A DNA stretch of 28,889 nt. Source: Eubacterium sp. UBA4343. GTDB lineage: Bacteria; Bacillota; Clostridia; Lachnospirales; Lachnospiraceae. Of the stretch, positions 24,748 through 28,889 are shown piece by piece. Within the stretch, counting starts at the first letter, position 1. Each line of letters starts with the position of its first letter. The notes beneath the pieces are model-generated. The model worked only from the letters and a program-made list of their open reading frames with translations. It made no database searches and was not told the DNA's origin. The stretch covers positions 1-28,889 of the forward strand of contig DGTF01000076.1 of the NCBI GenBank assembly GCA_002394235.1, given 5' to 3'. The translations under genes and the position numbers were made by a program.

Positions 24748-26013
24748 CTATGCCCTGCTTTTCCCCGAGGTGAAGTATCCGATCAGATAGATAATCGCCG
24801 CCACCGCCATTCCGGTGATCGACGGAATACCCGCGGTGATGATGTTTGCTCCCAGCGCTCCCGCGACAACGCCGATGACAGAGAACCAGTTAACGGTCTG
24901 GAAATCCCGGAAATCATCGGTGTAGTTTTTTCTGTGCAGGAAATAATCCAGAATCAGGATCACTCCGATCGGCGGAAGGGTGCAGTTCAGAATATTGAGC
25001 CAGTGCGTAAAATTCCAGTAGAGCCATACGGCGGTCACCGTTCCGATGACGCCGGAGATCAGTACCATCGGTTTTTTCTTCTGTCCGAAGATGTTCGCGA
25101 GACCAAGGCCGGCGGAGTAAAGCGCATTGTCATTCGTTGTCCAGATATTCAGTCCAAGGACAAGAACAGCCAGATAAAACAGATTCAGGTTGATCATTAC
25201 TTCGAAGATATCATTTCCTCCCACATAGATGGAAGAAACCGCGCCGAAGAAGAACATCAGTGAGTTCCCGATGAAGAAGGCGACAACCGTAGTAACGACA
25301 CCCTGCCGGGCATTTCTGGCGAACCTTGAGAAGTTCGGCGTAGCTGTTCCACCGGATACAAAGGATCCGATCACCATCCCCGCTCCTCCGATCACTGTGA
25401 GCGTACCGCTTGACTTTGCGAACTGGCTGATCAGAGTCCCGTCGCCTCTCTGAACCGCGAGAATCATAGCCACTGTTCCGAGAATTGCCACAAGCGGAAC
25501 CGCGATATAGCTGACGATTGTCAGAGACTTTATTCCAAAGTACGCCGAAGAAGTCATGCACGCCCCGGCCACGAGCACTAGAATCCACTCCGCAAGTCTG
25601 CTCCCGCCGAGCAGCTCATTTGCCACCGGGATGGCAAACATCGCGACACCGACACCGAACCAGCCGATCTGTGTGAAGCTGATCATCGCCGATGGAAGAT
25701 AACTTCCCTTCATTCCGAAGGCACGGCGGCTCATCAGATCCAGACTCATTCCGGTCTTAGCTCCGACATATCCCAGAAGGCCCGTGTACACGGCAAGGAT
25801 AGCTCCTCCGAGAAACAGCGAGCCGAGAAAGCCGTAAAAATCCAGCCCTTTCGCCATCTCCTGCCCGACCCACATGCTCGCCGAGAAAAAAGTAAAACCG
25901 AGCATAATCATGAACATTGTAATAAAGCTCTGTCTCCGATCAACCGGCACCGACTGCTCGGCATAGTCGATATCCACCGTAGTTTCCCGCTGCTTCTGAT
26001 TCTTCCCTCTCAT
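24748..26013 (-). CDS. codB: NCS1-family permease, cytosine permease type
   Basis: This 421-residue transporter has about twelve transmembrane helices. It matches the cytosine/purine permease group: after a polar N-terminus with DYAEQSVPVDRRQS, the first helix region has MWVGQEMAKGLDF, then GAKTGMSLDLMSRRAFG, QIGWFGVGVAMFA, TPNFSRFARN and WTTNDNALYSAGL, all positions used by CodB-like proteins in sodium-coupled nucleobase uptake. Start ATG 26013 follows GGGAGAG. It lies 73 bases downstream of a phosphoribosyltransferase-like gene, so nucleobase uptake and salvage may be linked. No cytosine deaminase gene is nearby, so the exact base carried (cytosine, another pyrimidine or a purine) is uncertain. 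Confidence 0.85.
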   Translation of the reverse strand: MRGKNQKQRETTVDIDYAEQSVPVDRRQSFITMFMIMLGFTFFSASMWVGQEMAKGLDFYGFLGSLFLGGAILAVYTGLLGYVGAKTGMSLDLMSRRAFGMKGSYLPSAMISFTQIGWFGVGVAMFAIPVANELLGGSRLAEWILVLVAGACMTSSAYFGIKSLTIVSYIAVPLVAILGTVAMILAVQRGDGTLISQFAKSSGTLTVIGGAGMVIGSFVSGGTATPNFSRFARNARQGVVTTVVAFFIGNSLMFFFGAVSSIYVGGNDIFEVMINLNLFYLAVLVLGLNIWTTNDNALYSAGLGLANIFGQKKKPMVLISGVIGTVTAVWLYWNFTHWLNILNCTLPPIGVILILDYFLHRKNYTDDFRDFQTVNWFSVIGVVAGALGANIITAGIPSITGMAVAAIIYLIGYFTSGKSRA

Positions 26014-26086
26014 TCTCTCTCCCTCATGAACTCAAAAATAAAAAAATAAATCCATATGAAATTCCAGATGATATTCCCGGATACAC

Positions 26087-27169
26087 CTACAGAATGTATT
26101 TTCTTAAGGAATCAGTAAAATTGCGGATTCTCTCATCTGCGATTTCCCTGAGATCTGTCCTCTTCAGGCTCTCTATATACCCAACTTCCTGCTGGTAGAG
26201 CCAATGTGTCACGCTCGGATTCAGGTGCCCGTAGTGACAGTCCAGAACCCAGTCCTCATAAGTGATCGGTGTCCTGTGGCCCAGCTTTTCATCGAGAAGA
26301 TCCTTCACCTGAATCCGATCTGCCCGATCCCGAATATCTCTCCAGAAGCCGAGCACCTCGTCCACGTGCTCATGAATCTCGTAACGGCGGGCTCCTCCGT
26401 CGTAGATGATACATTTTTCAAAAAGAGGGTCCCGCATGGAAAGCGTCACCCTGCGGAATTCCGGCGAAATAATGCCGTCCTTCCAGTAGAAATCAACATC
26501 AGGGATATTGACTCCGGATACGCCTCTGTCCTGATAGGTGCTGAAGATTCCCTCGTAGAAGACGCAGTAGAACCCCTCGAACGCAGGCCAGAACTTCCGG
26601 AATTTCTCCGTGAGCCTTTCCAGAATTTCGACGGCCTTCGTTCCACCAATCGTAAAGATGATGATATTTCGAAGCGCCGCGCCACTCGCCCTGTAAAAAT
26701 CCGTCACATATTCCAGACACTGAATCAGCGTCTCCCCTGAAGCTATGATATCTCCGATCAGCAGTGTGCTGTCCGGCACCATGGTCAGCTTTGAATACTT
26801 GATCTTCAGGCCGGCAAGCTCTTCTTCATTGAAGACACGTTCACTCGACAAAAAGCTGATGTCATGAATCCTCACATGCTCCCGATAGCATGCCTCTTCA
26901 AGCGGGTAATTCAAGGCTCCCCGCAGAATCGATAGTATATTCGCGCAGGATACCTTCCCGTTTTCTTTGAAATAATACATCATCTGCGATGTGGCAGGGA
27001 GCATGCACCTGTATACCTCATAGCCGACAATCTCCGGCGTATTCATCAGCTTCCTGGTCTCCGACTCTGAGACAATGTAATAATGATTCAGGTAATCCTT
27101 GCCCTTCAGCTTATAGCAATCGACTCCCTGTTCCGAGAATTCCTTTTCGATATATAACCTGCTCTCCAC
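26087..27169 (-). CDS. Phosphoribosyltransferase-like protein with an unknown C-terminal part
   Basis: This 360-residue protein is not a standard family member that I know. Residues 136-148 (LLIGDIIASGETL) fit the PRPP-binding loop of type I phosphoribosyltransferases, with D140, S144, G145 and T147 in place though the second acidic residue is replaced by Ile. SILRGALNYPLEEA (80-93) resembles the PILRAGLG loop of uracil phosphoribosyltransferase. The protein is about 150 residues longer than salvage enzymes; the C-terminal part (about 210-360) is unrecognised. Translation appears to start at GTG 27169, with GAGGGGG 11 bases upstream; no ATG lies in a better place. It is followed by the cytosine-permease-type gene, so a role in nucleobase salvage or in sensing PRPP is inferred. 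The gap upstream carries a tandem duplication. Confidence 0.75.
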   Translation of the reverse strand: MESRLYIEKEFSEQGVDCYKLKGKDYLNHYYIVSESETRKLMNTPEIVGYEVYRCMLPATSQMMYYFKENGKVSCANILSILRGALNYPLEEACYREHVRIHDISFLSSERVFNEEELAGLKIKYSKLTMVPDSTLLIGDIIASGETLIQCLEYVTDFYRASGAALRNIIIFTIGGTKAVEILERLTEKFRKFWPAFEGFYCVFYEGIFSTYQDRGVSGVNIPDVDFYWKDGIISPEFRRVTLSMRDPLFEKCIIYDGGARRYEIHEHVDEVLGFWRDIRDRADRIQVKDLLDEKLGHRTPITYEDWVLDCHYGHLNPSVTHWLYQQEVGYIESLKRTDLREIADERIRNFTDSLRKYIL

Positions 27170-27202
27170 GATAACAATTCCCCCTCAATCACTTTCCGTA
27201 CG

Positions 27203-27285
27203 CAACGGTTTATGTGCAACTCGCGGTAATAAGCATCTCTCCTCATCCAACGGTTTGTATGCAGCTCGCGGTAAGCACCTCTCCG
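27203..27285. repeat. 45-base imperfect tandem duplication upstream of the phosphoribosyltransferase-like gene
   Basis: CAACGGTTT followed by a variable stretch and CTCGCGGTAA, then CTCTCC, occurs from 27203 and again from 27248. It lies 34 bases upstream of the GTG start. The rest of the 507-base gap 27170-27676 holds the trpS promoter, hairpin and 12-base repeats, with no other gene seen. Confidence 0.75.
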
Positions 27286-27497
27286 TATACATCTCTCTGT
27301 ATCATCTGCTTCATCCAGACAAAAGCCGGACAAATTCTTTTCAATACTACCACAGAACAGACCGGAATTCATCAACTTTAAAAAAATAAAACAAAATCGC
27401 CCACACGCAAATCCCCCTGTGAATTCTCCTCTGCCTGCTGACCAGAACCGGAACGCTGTCCGGATTTCGCCTGATCGCCTCCGGAACGAACAATTCA

Positions 27498-27526
27498 TTT
27501 CAAATTTCCTTTTTTTATGCTATAGT
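27498..27526 (+). promoter_or_regulatory. Probable trpS promoter
   Basis: TATAGT (27521-27526) is a good -10; TTTCAA (27498-27503) is a weak -35 at 17 bases. The predicted start near 27533 is immediately before a perfect 7-base hairpin, CGGGCAA/TTGCCCG (27536-27554), at the 5' end of the transcript. Confidence 0.5.
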
Positions 27527-27561
27527 TGTATAAGTCGGGCAAGAAGGTTGCCCGGGTCTGC

Positions 27562-27645
27562 GCAGTGCAATCCAGCCTGCAATTCCGACTGTATTTCAGC
27601 CTGCGTTTCGGATCGCGTTTCAGACTGCACTTTATTTTGCAATTT
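27562..27645. repeat. Seven-copy 12-base tandem repeat in the trpS leader
   Basis: Seven consecutive 12-base units in exact register start at 27562, 27574, 27586, 27598, 27610, 27622 and 27634; the consensus is about AGNCTGCATTTC. The array lies between the 5' hairpin and the ribosome binding site. If read in the upstream frame it gives a four-residue rhythm, but the true gene start is downstream, so it is untranslated. The T-box consensus (GGGTGGNACC) is not present. Confidence 0.85.
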
Positions 27646-27676
27646 AAATTTTTCTGATAAATATATGGGAGGAAGT

Positions 27677-28810
27677 ATGGAAGCAAAAGACTGTAAAAGG
27701 AAAGTTATTCTGACCGGAGATCGCCCGACAGGCCGTCTTCATCTCGGTCATTACGTGGGGTCACTGAAGAGAAGGGTACAGCTGCAGAACTCCGGGAAGT
27801 TTGATGAAATTAATATTCTGATCGCCGATGATCAGGCGCTCACCGACAACTGGGACAACCCACAGAAGATCCGCGACAACATCATTGAGGTTGCTCTGGA
27901 CTATCTGTCCGTCGGCATTGATCCCGAAAAATCCACCATCTGCATTCAGTCCGGTATCCCGGCTCTCCATGCGCTGACTTTCTACTACATGAATCTTGTA
28001 ACCACCCAGAGACTGAGCCGCAATCCCACGGTAAAGAACGAAATGGCCCTGAGAGGCTTCTCCAGTTCCGAAGGCGTGAACAACAATGAGACGGGACTTC
28101 CCGCCGGCTTCTTCACCTATCCTGTATCTCAGGCTGCGGACATCACTGCCTTCAAGGCAACCACTGTTCCTGCCGGAGAAGACCAGGAGCCGATGCTGGA
28201 GCAGACACGCGAGATTGTCCGCAAGTTCAATACGACATATAGCCGGGATGTTCTGGTGGAGCCTGACATTCTTCTGCCGGAAAATGAAACCCAGAGACGG
28301 CTTCCCGGTACCGACGGCACCGCCAAAATGTCGAAATCGCTCGGTAACTGCATCTATCTGTCTGATGATCCGAAGACGGTCAAGACAAAGGTCATGGGGA
28401 TGTATACCGACCCGCAGCACCTGAACATCGCTGATCCCGGACATGTAGAGGGCAACGCTGTGTTTACCTATCTGGACGCATTCTGCACAGATGAGCAGTT
28501 TGCCGAATACCTTCCGGAGTACGCAAATCTGGAAGAGATGAAAGATCATTACAGAAGAGGCGGCCTTGGTGACGTGAAATGCAAGAAGTTCCTGATCAAG
28601 GTACTGGAAGAAATGCTCACACCAATCCGCGCGGAAAGAGCCAGATGGGCAGCCGATATTCCCGAGGTGTACAACATACTCCGGAAAGGAACGGAGCATG
28701 CAGCGGAAGAGACAAACCGGACACTCGAAGAGGTTCGCGATGCGATGCGGATCAATTATTTTGATGATGATGCCATAATCGGTGACTGGGAGGCCTGGAT
28801 CAATCACTGA
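27677..28810 (+). CDS. trpS: Tryptophanyl-tRNA synthetase
   Basis: This 377-residue class I synthetase attaches tryptophan to its tRNA. The HIGH-type motif is LHLGH (21-25) after GDRPTGR, and the KMSKS motif is intact at 217-221 ([11 protein letters not shown]). Substrate-pocket stretches such as [13 protein letters not shown] and [15 protein letters not shown] are typical. It is longer than the common form of about 330 residues; part of the excess is a polar insertion near 127-140 ([12 protein letters not shown]), and the rest is in the C-terminal half. It resembles the version widespread in Clostridia that begins ILTGDRPTG. The frame is open 258 bases further upstream, but GGGAGGAAG precedes the ATG at 27677, and homology begins there. 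No T-box is seen in its leader, which instead carries a hairpin and 12-base repeats. Confidence 0.96.
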   Translation: MEAKDCKRKVILTGDRPTGRLHLGHYVGSLKRRVQLQNSGKFDEINILIADDQALTDNWDNPQKIRDNIIEVALDYLSVGIDPEKSTICIQSGIPALHALTFYYMNLVTTQRLSRNPTVKNEMALRGFSSSEGVNNNETGLPAGFFTYPVSQAADITAFKATTVPAGEDQEPMLEQTREIVRKFNTTYSRDVLVEPDILLPENETQRRLPGTDGTAKMSKSLGNCIYLSDDPKTVKTKVMGMYTDPQHLNIADPGHVEGNAVFTYLDAFCTDEQFAEYLPEYANLEEMKDHYRRGGLGDVKCKKFLIKVLEEMLTPIRAERARWAADIPEVYNILRKGTEHAAEETNRTLEEVRDAMRINYFDDDAIIGDWEAWINH

Positions 28811-28855
28811 ACCGGGGATAACGTATAGAATCCCGGGTTAATCACTGAACCGGGG
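28802..28855. repeat. 16-base direct repeat spanning the trpS stop codon
   Basis: AATCACTGAACCGGGG occurs at 28802-28817, covering the TGA stop, and again at 28840-28855. Between them AACCGGGGAT and ATCCCGGGTT can form a 9-of-10 stem (28810-28839), which may act as a weak transcript end; no T-tract follows. Confidence 0.7.
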
Positions 28856-28867
28856 CATAAGTCACAA

Positions 28868-28889
28868 AACGAGATAAAACACGCTGCGC
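28868..28889 (+). repeat. 98-base intergenic repeat, copy D (cut by window end)
   Basis: The last 22 bases equal the first 22 bases of copies A-C exactly. It lies 58 bases after trpS in the same orientation as the other copies, but here the neighbouring gene reads into the repeat's left edge rather than its right edge. Confidence 0.9.

Noticed and set aside
27533..27676. T-box in the trpS leader
   Set aside because: No T-box consensus sequence or antiterminator pair could be found; the leader is mostly 12-base repeats.

Overview
The window reads as chromosomal DNA of an anaerobic, saccharolytic Clostridia bacterium, most like a gut Lachnospiraceae member. The pointers are a pyruvate formate-lyase system under an FNR-type regulator, an arabinose cluster with a GntR-LacI chimeric AraR and a xylulokinase-type ribulokinase, lpl/ytcP-type oligosaccharide transporters, a YesL (DUF624) protein, and strong AGGAGG ribosome binding sites. 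Family names rest on motifs read by eye; no search was run.

Layout, left to right. 1-1600: an IS110-family element with a structured upstream non-coding part that may encode its guide (bridge) RNA. 1629-5157 (minus strand): AraC-type regulator, sugar-binding lipoprotein and MalF-type permease; the expected second permease (MalG type) is absent and the IS110 element lies where it should be. 5625-11031 (minus): araA-araR-araD-ribulokinase, which convert L-arabinose to D-xylulose 5-phosphate. 11491-15537 (minus): FNR-like regulator, pflA and pflB, with a perfect FNR box upstream of pflA and a leader able to form two exclusive RNA structures. 15761-21569 (minus): an lpl-type ABC transporter, a GH32 fructosidase and a small flavodoxin, reading towards the pfl block. 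22320-24744 (plus): LacI-type regulator, YesL protein and a single-pass membrane protein, overlapping by 4 bases each. 24748-27169 (minus): a phosphoribosyltransferase-like protein and a cytosine-permease-type transporter. 27677-28810 (plus): tryptophanyl-tRNA synthetase.

Two genome-scale features stand out. First, a 98-base element present in three identical, same-orientation copies (5420, 11307, 15615), with a fourth beginning at 28868 and cut by the window end. The copies sit between functional blocks; three are joined directly to the terminator of the minus-strand gene on their right. Second, many untranslated regions carry short tandem duplications, with units of 12, 16, 17, 19, 24, 30, 34 and about 45 bases, usually between promoter and ribosome binding site. 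The clearest are seven 12-base units in the trpS leader and a duplicated ribosome binding site before the flavodoxin.

Together the genes describe sugar import and breakdown (arabinose or arabino-oligosaccharides; sucrose or fructo-oligosaccharides) feeding mixed-acid fermentation through pyruvate formate-lyase. The window starts in an IS element and ends inside the 98-base repeat, as a contig broken at repeats would.
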